Numbered from the stretch's first letter, positions 49,346 to 58,472 are shown. The stretch is DNA of 64,000 bases from Microbacterium immunditiarum (GCF_013409785.1 NZ_JACCBV010000001.1:806001-870000); one strand, 5' to 3'. The notes: generated by a model not told the origin, from the sequence alone. Made by a program: numbers and translations.

Positions 49346-50368
49346 ATGCGGGTGGTGCACCTCGTGTGCTCGACCGGTTTCGCCGGCGTCGAACGGTACA
49401 TCGTGGCCGTGGCGTCCGGGCTCGCCTCGTCCGGCGACGACGTCGTGGTGATCGGCGGTCACGCCGAGCTCATGCAGCGTGCGCTCGCGTCAACGTCGGC
49501 GCAGTGGCTTCCGGGTGACGACATGGGCGAGGCGCTCTCGTCGCTGCGGTCCATCGAGCCACCCGACATCCTCCACACGCACATGTCGCAGGCAGACCTC
49601 GTGGGGTGGCTCCATCTACGCTGGCACCGGCGCCCGCAGCACGTGAGCACGCGGCACTTCGCCGGTCGCCGCGGCAGCAACCCGGTCGCGCGACTCCTCT
49701 TCCGGCCCGTGGGCAGGTCCCTGGCCGCGCAGATCGCGATCTCGCGCTTCGTCGCCGAGAACGTCGAGCCGCCCGTCGAGGTGGTCCACTCGGGAGTGGA
49801 ATCGACGGATGCCCGCGTCAAGCGCCGCCCGTACGTCCTCGCCGCGCAGCGGCTCGAGGCCGAGAAGCACACGGCCGACGTCATCGAGGCGTGGGCGCTG
49901 TCGCGCGGTCCCGCGGCGGGGTGGAAGCTGCGCATCGCGGGAGACGGATCCGAGCGGCGCGACCTCGAGGCGCTCGCGAGCGAACGTGGCGTCGGAGAGA
50001 GCGTCGAGTTCCTCGGGCACCGGTCCGACGTCCCGGCGCTGCTCGCCGAGGCGGGCATCGTGATCGCGCCGACGCCGCGCGAGGGGCTCGGGATCCTCGT
50101 GCTCGAGGCGATGGCATCGGGTGCTCCGACGGTCGCAGCCGCCGGCGGCGGTCACCTCGAGACGGTCGGAGCGGCGCGCCCCGATCTGCTGTTCACCCCG
50201 GGCGACGCCGCGGACGCCGCACGGGTGATCGACGACCTGCTGCGCGATCCCGCGCGGCGCGAGTCGGCCGGCGCCGCGCTGCGCGCACTCCAGCGTCGCG
50301 AGTTCTCCGTCGAGCGACAGGTCGCGCAGACGCGCCGCCTCTACGAGCACGTGCTGGTGCTGTCGTGA
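49346..50368 (+). CDS. GT4-family glycosyltransferase
   Basis: 340 residues. It begins VVHLVCSTGFAGVERYIVAV, has ILHTHMSQADLVGWL, then YVLAAQRLEAEKHTADVIEA and PREGLGILVLEAMASGAPTV (donor-site motif). Slightly short for GT4 but all core elements are present. The stop overlaps the next gene start by GTGA, so the two are coupled. Confidence 0.87.
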   Translation: MRVVHLVCSTGFAGVERYIVAVASGLASSGDDVVVIGGHAELMQRALASTSAQWLPGDDMGEALSSLRSIEPPDILHTHMSQADLVGWLHLRWHRRPQHVSTRHFAGRRGSNPVARLLFRPVGRSLAAQIAISRFVAENVEPPVEVVHSGVESTDARVKRRPYVLAAQRLEAEKHTADVIEAWALSRGPAAGWKLRIAGDGSERRDLEALASERGVGESVEFLGHRSDVPALLAEAGIVIAPTPREGLGILVLEAMASGAPTVAAAGGGHLETVGAARPDLLFTPGDAADAARVIDDLLRDPARRESAGAALRALQRREFSVERQVAQTRRLYEHVLVLS

Positions 50369-51522
50369 CCCGCCGCGACCTCGTCGTGTTCTCACTCGAG
50401 GCGTGGGACGACGTGTGGCGGCGCAACCAGTACCTCATCGACGGTCTGCTGCGCCGCGACGCGGAGCTGCGCGTGCTGTTCGTCGAGCCGTCGAACGACC
50501 TGCTGCACTCGGCGGTGTCGGGGCGGGGCATCCGTCGCGGCCGTGGCCTGCGAACCGCGGACGGCTATGACGGGCGGCTGTCGCTGTTCCAGCCCGACAA
50601 GCTCCTCCCGCGCGTGGTGGGTCCGGCCGCCGATGCGGCCCTGCGACGGTCGGCGCGTCGCGCGATGCGCGCGCTCGGCATGACGCGCCCTGTGCTGTGG
50701 GTCAACGATCCGAGCTGGGCGAAGCTCGTCGCCCGCACGGGCCTGCCCGCCGTCTACGACATGACCGACGACTGGCTCGCCGCCGACCGACCGGGGCGCG
50801 AGCGCCGCCGCATCGTCGCGAACGAGTCGATCCTCATGAACCTCTGCGCCGCCGTGGTCGTGTGCTCGACGGGGCTCGAGCGCACGCGGTCTGCTGAGCG
50901 CGACGTGGTCCTCATCCCGAACGCCGTCGACACGGCGCGGTATCGCGCACCGCTGCCGCGTCCGGCCGACCTGCCCCCGGGACCGACTGCCGTCTATGTG
51001 GGCACGCTGCACGAAGACCGGCTCGACGTCGACCTCGTCGTGCGCACGGCGGAGGCCATTGCCGCCGACGGCGGTTCGATCGTTCTCGTCGGCCCCGACG
51101 CGCTCGCGCCGCCCAACACGGAGCTGCTGACGACGCATCCGGATGTGAACGTCCTCGGCCCCCGCCCGTTCCGCGAGATCCCCGCCTACCTCCAGCACGC
51201 GACCGTGCTCATCGTCCCTCACGTCGTCGACGCGTTCACCGACAGCCTCGATCCGATCAAGCTCTACGAGTACCGCGCGGTCGGCCGCCCGATCGTGAGC
51301 ACGCCGGTCGCCGGATTCCGCGAGCTCGAGGGCGAGGGCATCCTCCTGGCGACCCGGGCGGACTTTCCGCTCGCGGTCGCGGCCGCGCTCCGCGAGAACG
51401 CGCCCGCGCTCACCGTGGACGACGTGCCGGACTGGTCCGACCGCGTCGACCAGTATGCGGGCGTACTCGAGCCGCTGTTCGCGGACGCCGCGGCACCCGT
51501 CTCAGACTCGGCGCAGCGCTGA
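50365..51522 (+). CDS. Glycosyltransferase, TuaH-like GT-B fold
   Basis: 385 residues from GTG 50365. LVVFSLEAWDDVWRRNQYL, VLWVNDPSWAKLV, AVYDMTDDWLAA, VVVCSTGLERT and TAVYVGTLHEDRLDVDLVV match the pattern of TuaH/WcaK-neighbour transferases, which lack the classic GT4 glycine loop. SLDPIKLYEYRAVGRPIVST is the C-terminal donor-site region. Coupled to the GT4 gene upstream. It is the last plus-strand gene of the locus. Confidence 0.82.
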   Translation: MTRRDLVVFSLEAWDDVWRRNQYLIDGLLRRDAELRVLFVEPSNDLLHSAVSGRGIRRGRGLRTADGYDGRLSLFQPDKLLPRVVGPAADAALRRSARRAMRALGMTRPVLWVNDPSWAKLVARTGLPAVYDMTDDWLAADRPGRERRRIVANESILMNLCAAVVVCSTGLERTRSAERDVVLIPNAVDTARYRAPLPRPADLPPGPTAVYVGTLHEDRLDVDLVVRTAEAIAADGGSIVLVGPDALAPPNTELLTTHPDVNVLGPRPFREIPAYLQHATVLIVPHVVDAFTDSLDPIKLYEYRAVGRPIVSTPVAGFRELEGEGILLATRADFPLAVAAALRENAPALTVDDVPDWSDRVDQYAGVLEPLFADAAAPVSDSAQR

Positions 51523-51537
51523 CGCCGTTCGCGTGGC

Positions 51538-51579
51538 GGCCGGACGGGCGCCTCTTGGGGACACAGCGCCCGCCCGGCC
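51538..51579. terminator. Bidirectional terminator hairpin between converging genes
   Basis: 14-bp arms at 51538-51551 and 51566-51579 with one mismatch and a 14-nt loop containing TCTTGGGGA. It separates the TuaH-like gene from the initiating transferase gene. No U-run. Confidence 0.55.
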
Positions 51580-51621
51580 TGGTGGTCGCGGAACTCCGCC
51601 GCGACGCATCAAGGGCGGCGA

Positions 51622-53148
51622 TCAGTAGGCACCGCGCGCCTTGATGACGGATCCGATCGTGCGCCACACGATCACGAGATCGCCGATGACCGACCAGTTC
51701 TCGACGTAGCGCAGGTCGAGACGGACGGTGTCGTCCCACGAAAGGTCGCTGCGGCCGCTGATCTGCCACAGCCCCGTGATCCCGGGCTTGATGTAGAGGC
51801 GGCGGTAGACCTTGCCGTCGTACGACATCACCTCGGTCGGCAGCGGGGGCCGCGGCCCGACGACGCTCATCTCGCCGACGAGCACGTTCCAGAACTGCGG
51901 CAGCTCGTCGATCGAGAACTTGCGCAGGAACGCCCCGACGCGGGTGATGCGCGGGTCGTGCTTCATCTTGAAGAGCGGGCCGGATGCCTCATTGATCACG
52001 TCGAGCGTGCCACGCGCGTCTTCGGCGTCGGTCGTCATCGAGCGGAACTTGTGCATGCGGAAGATCCGGCCGTCGCGGCCGACGCGCTCCTGGTGGAAGA
52101 ACACCGGCCCGGGGCCCTCGAGCTTGATCGCGAGCGCGATGAACGGGGTCATCAGACCCACGACGAGCAGCGCGATCGCCGAGACGGCGACGTCCATGAC
52201 CCGCTTGAGGAGGTAGCGCCCGCCCTCGAACGTCGGGATCTCGACCTGGATGAGCGGCAGGCCCTCCACCGGCTTGAGCGACATGCGCGGGCTGACGACG
52301 TCGGCGAGCGGGTTCGACAGCACGAGCTCGGCCGCCGTCCCCTCGAGCTGCCAGCTCAGCCGCTTGAGGAAGTCGGTGTCGCCCTCGGGAGTGCTCGCGA
52401 CGATGACGGCGTCCGCGCCGAGTTGCGCCGCCACGGTCGCAGCAGTGTGCATCGAGCCCGTCGCGCGGATCGTCTCCCCCTCGACGTGCATCGAGTCGGC
52501 AGGGTCGTCATCGAGGGTCACGCCGACCACCCGGTAGCCCAGCAGCGAGTCGTTGCGGACCGAGCGGACGACGTACTCGACATCCGCCCGGTTGCCGATG
52601 ACGACGGCGCGCGAGACGAATTCGCCCTGCGCGCGCCGGTCGCTCAGCCACTGACGGCAGACCCAGCGGCCGAAGACGATGCCGGCCATGCCGAGCGGCA
52701 GTGCCACGAGCAGCTGCATGCGGATGCCGGCCGACTGCAGCAGCACGAAGCCGATCGCCAGGATGCCGAACGCCATTCCCGTCGCGTGGGCGACGCGTCG
52801 GTACTCGGTCGTGCCGTGCCCCACGATGCGGCGGTCGCGCGTCTGGAACATCGTCAGCAGGCTCAGCCAGATCGCCACCGTGATCAGGAACACGCGGCCG
52901 TACTGCCACGGCGCGTCGGAGATGGCGACCTGCGCCATCTCGATCTGGATCCACGCGGCGAGGCCTGCCGAGGCCACGACGACGAACGTGTCGGCGGCCA
53001 GCAGGCGTCGCCGGTAGCGGCGTTCCCAGAGCTGCCGTCGCTCGACGGCGGGTGCCACGCGCGGTGTGATCAGTGTTCGAACCGGCGCCTCGGTATGGCG
53101 AGGTGCCGCGATCGGTCGATTGAGAGCGTCGTCGGCGAAGGTCGTCAT
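51622..53148 (-). CDS. Exopolysaccharide polyprenyl glycosylphosphotransferase (initiating sugar transferase)
   Basis: 508 residues. Transfers a sugar-1-phosphate from a nucleotide sugar to undecaprenyl phosphate, starting repeat-unit assembly. Four N-terminal membrane segments (about 50-160), a central CoA-binding-like Rossmann domain (VVIGNRADVEYVVRSV, about 190-320), then the catalytic domain: membrane re-entrant helix after KRVMDVAVSAIALL, HKFRSM, SIDELPQFWNVLVGEMSVVG and PGITGLWQISGRSDLSW. These are the WbaP/WcaJ/CpsE signatures. The ATG at 53148 is chosen; an in-frame upstream stretch holds leader motifs, not protein. Confidence 0.93.
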   Translation of the reverse strand: MTTFADDALNRPIAAPRHTEAPVRTLITPRVAPAVERRQLWERRYRRRLLAADTFVVVASAGLAAWIQIEMAQVAISDAPWQYGRVFLITVAIWLSLLTMFQTRDRRIVGHGTTEYRRVAHATGMAFGILAIGFVLLQSAGIRMQLLVALPLGMAGIVFGRWVCRQWLSDRRAQGEFVSRAVVIGNRADVEYVVRSVRNDSLLGYRVVGVTLDDDPADSMHVEGETIRATGSMHTAATVAAQLGADAVIVASTPEGDTDFLKRLSWQLEGTAAELVLSNPLADVVSPRMSLKPVEGLPLIQVEIPTFEGGRYLLKRVMDVAVSAIALLVVGLMTPFIALAIKLEGPGPVFFHQERVGRDGRIFRMHKFRSMTTDAEDARGTLDVINEASGPLFKMKHDPRITRVGAFLRKFSIDELPQFWNVLVGEMSVVGPRPPLPTEVMSYDGKVYRRLYIKPGITGLWQISGRSDLSWDDTVRLDLRYVENWSVIGDLVIVWRTIGSVIKARGAY

Positions 53149-53458
53149 GCGACGACCGCCTTGATTCCCTCGTGCGAGGTGCCCCCAGCACGCATTTCGT
53201 CCCCAGACAAATGTGCTCGCCCGTCGGCCCGAGTCAGACGGTCGATATATCCCCAGTTGCGCGCCCGGGTCGTGCTTTCGGGTGCCCCGCGCGATGATTC
53301 CCAGCATCGCTAGCGCGCAACGTCACTCTACTCCCGGCCGCGGTCGACCGAAACCCTGTTTTCACCCGTTATTCACTGCAGAGTCACGCAGTTTCACGCT
53401 GATACACGCCGCCCTCGCGCCGCCCTCCGGTGCACCACCGACGTGCGACCATGGGTGC
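53149..53458. promoter_or_regulatory. 310-bp divergent control region of the initiating sugar transferase
   Basis: No gene found here. Reading on the minus strand towards the transferase it has TAGAGT near the far end, then AACTGGGGA (53250-53258), GTCTGGGGA (53200-53208) and GCTGGGGG (53182-53189). Three copies of the EPS motif in one leader repeat the layout before the LamG gene. At the right end GACCAT (53447-53452) lies six bases before the mutT GTG. Confidence 0.5.
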
Positions 53459-53866
53459 GTGTCAGACGCCCTCCCGACGATCGACGTCGTCGCCGCCGTC
53501 GTCGAGCGCGACGGCGCGTTCCTCGCGTGCCGGCGGGCTGCGGGCAGGGCGGCCGCGGGCAAGTGGGAGTTCCCGGGTGGCAAGGTCGAGGCATCCGAAT
53601 CGCCCGCCGACGCGCTCGTGCGCGAGATCCGCGAAGAGCTCGGCGTGTCGATCGAGGTCGCGGGCGAGCTCGTCGTCGTCGAGCCCGGCAGGGACGGCGG
53701 CATCCGGCTGATCTGCCTTCACGCCCGACTCGAGGGGCCGCCGCCCGTTGCGAGCACCGACCACGACGAGCTGCGCTGGGTCGCGCGCGACGAGCTGGCC
53801 GCGCTCGACTGGGCGGAGCCGGATGTCCCGGCCGTGCGCCTGCTGGCCGACGGGACTGCCGGATGA
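53459..53866 (+). CDS. mutT: MutT-type NUDIX pyrophosphohydrolase
   Basis: 135 residues from the GTG at 53459. NUDIX box G-K-V-E-A-S-E-S-P-A-D-A-L-V-R-E-I-R-E-E plus following Leu-Gly lies about residues 41-63 with all catalytic Glu residues. It probably removes 8-oxo-dGTP from the nucleotide pool. The stop overlaps the permease start (ATGA). An in-frame upstream ATG-less extension is ignored because it runs into the transferase control region. Confidence 0.87.
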   Translation: MSDALPTIDVVAAVVERDGAFLACRRAAGRAAAGKWEFPGGKVEASESPADALVREIREELGVSIEVAGELVVVEPGRDGGIRLICLHARLEGPPPVASTDHDELRWVARDELAALDWAEPDVPAVRLLADGTAG

Positions 53867-55128
53867 CCGGGGCGGATGCCCTCGCCCGCCGCCTCGGGCT
53901 GGGCGACGCCGTCGCGATCGGCCTCGGCTCGATGATCGGCGCGGGGGTGTTCGCGGTGTGGGCGCCTGCCGCCCAGGCCGCCGGTGCCGGACTGCTCACG
54001 GGGCTCGTGCTCGCAGCGGTCGTCGCCTTCTGCAACGCGACGTCGTCGGCGCAGCTGGCCGCGCGGTATCCGACCTCGGGCGGGACCTATGTCTACGGGC
54101 GCGAGCGGCTGGGGGAGTGGCCGGGATTCCTCGCCGGGTGGAGCTTCGTGATCGGCAAGACCGCGAGCTGCGCCGCGATGGCGATCACGTTCGCCGCGTA
54201 CGCGGTGCCGCCCGAGTGGCACAAGCCCGTCGCGGCGCTCGCGGTCGCGGCGCTCACCGCGGTGAGCTGCTTCGGCGTGACGCGCACCGCGGGCGTGACG
54301 AGGGTCATCGTCGCGGTCGTGCTCGCGGTGCTCGCGTTCGTCGTCGTCGCGGGGCTCGCGTCGGGCGACGCCGATCCGTCGCGGCTCACCGACGGCTGGG
54401 CGGATGCCGGGTGGTACGGCGTGCTCCAGTCGGCGGGGCTCATCTTCTTCGCGTTCGCGGGCTACGCGCGCATCGCGACGATGGGCGAGGAGGTGCGTGA
54501 GCCGCAGCGCACGATCCCGCGCGCGATCGTCATCGCACTCTCGGTCACGCTCGTCGTGTACGGCGTGCTCGGACTGGCCGCGCTCGCGGTGCTCGGCCCG
54601 GACGCGCTCGCGCGCTCGATCTCGCCGCTCGCCGACGTCGCCTCGGCCGGCGGGTGGGGCTGGACCGCCGTCGTGGTGGGCGGTGGGGCGGCTCTCGCGG
54701 CCCTCGGCGCGCTGCTCGCGCTCATGGCGGGCGTCGGCCGCACCGCCCTCGCGATGGCCCGCAACGACGACCTCCCGTCGTGGCTCGCCGCGGTCCACCC
54801 GCGGTACCGCGTGCCGCATCGCGCGACGATCGTGCTCGGGGTCGTCGTCATCGCACTCGTGTTCGCGTTCGACCTGCGCGGGGCGATCGGCTTCTCGTCG
54901 TTCGGCGTGCTCCTCTATTACTTCATCGCGAACGCGTCGGCCGTCACGCAGCCGCGAGAGGACCGTCGCTTCCCGCGCTGGCTCGCGGTGGCGGGAATGA
55001 TCGGATGCCTCGTGCTCGTCGCCACGCTCCCGCTGCCGTCGATCGTGGCGGGCGTCGCCGTGCTTGCGGTCGGCGTCGCGTACCGCGTCGTGGTGCGGCT
55101 CGTGCGCGCGCGCCGCGCATCCGCGTGA
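53863..55128 (+). CDS. APC-superfamily amino acid/amine permease
   Basis: 421 residues, about 12 membrane segments. GDAVAIGLGSMIGAGVF (about 14-30) is the conserved first-helix substrate motif of APC transporters, and FFAFAGYARIATMGEEVREP (about 196-215) the sixth-helix and following loop. It imports an amino acid or polyamine by cation symport or exchange. Coupled to mutT by a 4-bp overlap, which gives no clear functional link. Confidence 0.87.
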   Translation: MTGADALARRLGLGDAVAIGLGSMIGAGVFAVWAPAAQAAGAGLLTGLVLAAVVAFCNATSSAQLAARYPTSGGTYVYGRERLGEWPGFLAGWSFVIGKTASCAAMAITFAAYAVPPEWHKPVAALAVAALTAVSCFGVTRTAGVTRVIVAVVLAVLAFVVVAGLASGDADPSRLTDGWADAGWYGVLQSAGLIFFAFAGYARIATMGEEVREPQRTIPRAIVIALSVTLVVYGVLGLAALAVLGPDALARSISPLADVASAGGWGWTAVVVGGGAALAALGALLALMAGVGRTALAMARNDDLPSWLAAVHPRYRVPHRATIVLGVVVIALVFAFDLRGAIGFSSFGVLLYYFIANASAVTQPREDRRFPRWLAVAGMIGCLVLVATLPLPSIVAGVAVLAVGVAYRVVVRLVRARRASA

Positions 55129-55180
55129 TCCGCCCGTCAATCGGTCGCGATCGCCGCGTCGTGCGGTAGCGTGACCCGAC

Positions 55181-56392
55181 GTGACCCCGGGTAAGAAGGT
55201 GTGCATCGCCGGCGGTGGCCCTGCCGGAGTCATGCTCGGACTCCTCCTCGCGCGCGCCGGCATCGACGTGGTCGTGCTCGAGAAGCACGAGGACTTCTTC
55301 CGCGACTTCCGCGGCGACACAGTGCATCCGTCGACGCTCAACATCCTCGACGCACTCGGCGTGCGCGAGAAGTTCGACGCGATCCCGCACAAGCCGCTGC
55401 CGCGACTCGACGTCGTCGCGAACGGGGTGCGCGTGCACGCGATCGACTTCACGACCCTGCCTCCGCCGAACCGCATGCTCACGCTCATGCCGCAGTGGGA
55501 CCTCCTCGACCTGCTCGCGGCGACGGGCAAGCGGCATCCGACGTTCGATCTGCGTATGGGCGCCGAGGCCGTCGACGTGACGCGGGCGGCGGACGGCCGG
55601 GTGAACGGCGTGCGCGTCCGCACGCGCGACGGCGAGGACGTGATTCCGGCCGACCTCGTGGTCGCCGCCGACGGACGCCACTCCACGGTCCGCGACGTGC
55701 TGAACCTCGTGCCGCGCGCGCAGGGCGTGCCGTGCGATGTGCTGTGGTTCCGCCTTCCCTACCCCCACTCCGACCTTCCCGACACGCTCGCGTGGATCTC
55801 GGAGGAGGGCATGGTCATCACGATCCCGCGGCCGGACTACCTGCAGTGCGGCATGATCATCCCGAAGGGCTCGTTCGACGAGATGCGCGAGGAGGGGCTC
55901 GCGGCGTTCCGCGAGCGCCTGGCGCGCGCCGTCCCGCCTCTGCGGGCGGTCGTCGAGCAGCTCGAGTCGCTCGACGACGTCAGCCTGCTGTCGGTGCAGA
56001 TCGACCGCCTCGAGCAGTGGTGGACGCCCGGCGCGCTGCTGATCGGCGACGCCGCCCACGCGATGTCGCCCGCGTTCGGCGTGGGTGTGAACTACGCGAT
56101 CCAGGACGCGGTCGCCGCGGCGCGCGTCCTCGTTCCGGCTCTGAGGTCCGGCGGTGCCGCCGACATCGACGCGGCGTGCGTCGCTGTGCAGCGGCGGCGC
56201 GAGCTGCCCACGCTGCTCATGCAGCGCATCCAGCGCGCCGTCCACCGCACGATCGCGACGGGCAGGGGCGTCCGGCTGGTCGATAACCCTCCGACGAGGA
56301 TGCAGCGGGCCGTCATGCGGGTCGCGATCCCGATCGCACGGCGGCTCATGGCGCGGCTGGTGGGGTACGGGTTCCGGCCCGAACGGCTGTGA
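55181..56392 (+). CDS. FAD-dependent aromatic-type monooxygenase (PHBH fold)
   Basis: 403 residues. FAD motif GGGPAG (11-16), DG motif VVAADGRHSTVRD (about 161-173) and GD motif LLIGDAAHAMSPAFGVG (about 286-302), the three signatures of class A flavin monooxygenases. Substrate unknown; VHPSTLNIL near the N-terminus is shared with UbiH/PobA relatives. The GTG lies eight bases after TAGCGT without a Shine-Dalgarno. Its stop is 13 bp from the converging P-type ATPase gene. Confidence 0.87.
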   Translation: MTPGKKVCIAGGGPAGVMLGLLLARAGIDVVVLEKHEDFFRDFRGDTVHPSTLNILDALGVREKFDAIPHKPLPRLDVVANGVRVHAIDFTTLPPPNRMLTLMPQWDLLDLLAATGKRHPTFDLRMGAEAVDVTRAADGRVNGVRVRTRDGEDVIPADLVVAADGRHSTVRDVLNLVPRAQGVPCDVLWFRLPYPHSDLPDTLAWISEEGMVITIPRPDYLQCGMIIPKGSFDEMREEGLAAFRERLARAVPPLRAVVEQLESLDDVSLLSVQIDRLEQWWTPGALLIGDAAHAMSPAFGVGVNYAIQDAVAAARVLVPALRSGGAADIDAACVAVQRRRELPTLLMQRIQRAVHRTIATGRGVRLVDNPPTRMQRAVMRVAIPIARRLMARLVGYGFRPERL

Positions 56393-56405
56393 GACGGATG
56401 CCGCG

Positions 56406-58331
56406 TCACGCGGACGCCGGCCCGTCGGCTGTGCTCGTCGTGCGGGCCGCGGCCCGGGCATCCGTCTTCTCGTGTGCGTCGAGGTCGGCGACCGGGCCCG
56501 CGAGCGCGCGAAGTGCGTAGAGGATCGTCGCGAGGTCGACGAGCTCCTGCACGAGCGCGCCTGCGACGGCGGGGATGGCGCCCGTCGTGGCCACGAGCAT
56601 GAGGCCGATGCTGAGAGCGATGCCGATCCAGATCGCGGCGTACGCGACGCGGAGGGTGTGGCGGCCGATCGCGACGGCGTCCGCGACGCGCGCGAGCGAG
56701 TCCTGCAGCACGACCGCGGCCGCCGCGTCTCCCGCGGCTGTCGCTCCCTTCGCGCCCATCGCGATGCCGACATCGGCCGCCGCGAGCACGGGTGCGTCGT
56801 TGACTCCGTCGCCCACCATGAGCACCGGGCGCGGCCGCAGCTGCGCGGCCAGGTGGACCTTCTCGGCAGGCAGCAGCTCGGCGTGCACCTCGTCGATGCC
56901 GACGGCGGCGGCGATGGTCTCGGCGGTCGGGGCCGCGTCTCCGGTGAGCATCGCGACGCGCTCGACGCCGTGCGCCCGCAGCCACGACACGACGGCCGGC
57001 GACTCGGGGCGGGGATCGTCGGCGAGCACGAGGGCTCCCGCGTAGCGTCCGTCGATCGCGACGTACGCCGCCGCTTGCCCGGGCGCGAGCGGCGTGCGCT
57101 CGGCGTCTGGCGCGAGCGAGCGGACGTACGCGGGCTTGCCGACGACGACCGTGTGTCCGTCGATCGTCGCCGTGACGCCGTTGGTGGCCGCCTCGCTCGC
57201 GCGCTCGGCGCGTTCGATCGTGAGGCCCCGGTCGATCGCGGCACGGCGGATGCCGTCGGCGAGCACGTGGCTCGAGTACTGCTCGGCGGATGCCGCGAGC
57301 ATCAGCACCCGGTCGGCGTCGAAGCCCGCGGCGGGTCGCACCTCGACGAGGTCGGGGCGACCCTCGGTGAGCGTGCCCGTCTTGTCGAACGCGGCGGTGC
57401 GGATGCGCGCGAGCTGCTCGATCACGGCGCCGCCCTTGACGATGACGCCCGCCTTCGCGGCGCGCGACAGCCCGCCGAGGAACGCGACGGGCGCCGCGAT
57501 GAGCAGCGGGCACGGCGTCGCGAGCACGAGCACCTCGGCGAACCGGGTCGGGTCGCCCGACAGTCCCCAGGCGGCGCCGGCGATCACGAGCGACACCGCC
57601 GTGAACGGGATCGCGAACCGGTCGGCGAGCCGGACGACCGGCGCTCGCGAATCCTGAGCATCTCGCACGAGCGCCACGATCTGCTGGTACTGGCTGTCGG
57701 TGCTGCGGCGCACTGCTCGGATGCGCACCGCCCGCGACCCGTTGATCGCACCCGAGAGCACCTCGTCGCCCGCGCGGCGGGTGACGGGCAGACTCTCGCC
57801 TGTGATCGACGACTCGTCGAACGATCCCGAGTCCGTGAGCAGCACGCCGTCGACCGGGACGATCTCGGAAGGCCGCACGAGCAGCACGTCGCCGACGCGC
57901 ACGTCGTCGGCCGACGCGTCCTGCACCTCCTCCGATGTGTTGTCGGAAGGGTGGACGATCACGTGCGCGATCTGCGGCGAGCGATCGAGCAGGTTCGTGA
58001 GCTCGCGCCGCGCGCGCCGGCCGGCGTAGTCCTCGAGCGCCTCGCCGCCCGTGAGCATGAGCACGATGATGAGCGACGCGACGTACTCGCCGACCGCGAG
58101 GGTCGCGACCATCGCGACGACAGCGAGCACGTCGAGCCCGACGTGCCCGCGCAGCACGTCGCGCACCATTCCGACGAGCGTCCACGCGATGATCGCCGAC
58201 ACGTAGACCGTCGAGGTCCACCGTGCGGTCGTCTCGGCCCCCGTCGCGTCGAGGATGAGCACGGCGACGAGCACGGCGATCGTGACGAGGATCACCGGAT
58301 ATCGGAGCACGGCCCGGAGGAAGCGGGGCAT
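56406..58331 (-). CDS. Heavy-metal-translocating P1B-type ATPase
   Basis: 641 residues. Exports metal ions driven by ATP. TGES in the actuator domain, metal-site ATPCPLLIAAP, phosphorylation DKTGTLTEG, GDGVNDAPVLAAADVGIA in the hinge. The membrane motif is Thr-Pro-Cys-Pro-Leu rather than Cys-Pro-Cys, a variant whose ion specificity (Co, Zn or other) is uncertain. There is no N-terminal HMA metal-binding domain. The ATG at 58331 is chosen: CAGAAT lies six bases upstream, and membrane segments begin directly after it. Confidence 0.9.
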   Translation of the reverse strand: MPRFLRAVLRYPVILVTIAVLVAVLILDATGAETTARWTSTVYVSAIIAWTLVGMVRDVLRGHVGLDVLAVVAMVATLAVGEYVASLIIVLMLTGGEALEDYAGRRARRELTNLLDRSPQIAHVIVHPSDNTSEEVQDASADDVRVGDVLLVRPSEIVPVDGVLLTDSGSFDESSITGESLPVTRRAGDEVLSGAINGSRAVRIRAVRRSTDSQYQQIVALVRDAQDSRAPVVRLADRFAIPFTAVSLVIAGAAWGLSGDPTRFAEVLVLATPCPLLIAAPVAFLGGLSRAAKAGVIVKGGAVIEQLARIRTAAFDKTGTLTEGRPDLVEVRPAAGFDADRVLMLAASAEQYSSHVLADGIRRAAIDRGLTIERAERASEAATNGVTATIDGHTVVVGKPAYVRSLAPDAERTPLAPGQAAAYVAIDGRYAGALVLADDPRPESPAVVSWLRAHGVERVAMLTGDAAPTAETIAAAVGIDEVHAELLPAEKVHLAAQLRPRPVLMVGDGVNDAPVLAAADVGIAMGAKGATAAGDAAAAVVLQDSLARVADAVAIGRHTLRVAYAAIWIGIALSIGLMLVATTGAIPAVAGALVQELVDLATILYALRALAGPVADLDAHEKTDARAAARTTSTADGPASA

Positions 58332-58337
58332 GGGGCC

Positions 58338-58343
58338 ATTCTG
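58338..58343 (-). promoter_or_regulatory. Leaderless -10 box for the P-type ATPase
   Basis: CAGAAT (one mismatch to TANNNT), six bases, ATG at 58331. Confidence 0.4.
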
Positions 58344-58472
58344 CCGGGCGCGGGCCGACGCGGTGCGTCGGCAGTCGGTGTCCGGGAGCCGCCCGCGCAG
58401 GCGGCCCCCTTCCATCGGCGCGCGAGCGGGACCACGATGGACTCGTCGGCAACGAGCCATGAGGGGTCAAAC

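Noticed and set aside
50365..51522. Considered as a second polysaccharide-initiating enzyme because of the VYDMTDDW motif
   Set aside because: It lacks membrane segments and has a GT-B donor-site region; it fits a TuaH-like transferase.
12984..53148. Prophage or integrative element carrying the polysaccharide genes
   Set aside because: No integrase, transposase, att-like repeats at a tRNA, or change in base composition is visible; the tRNA genes at 63.3-63.7 kb have no adjoining integrase.
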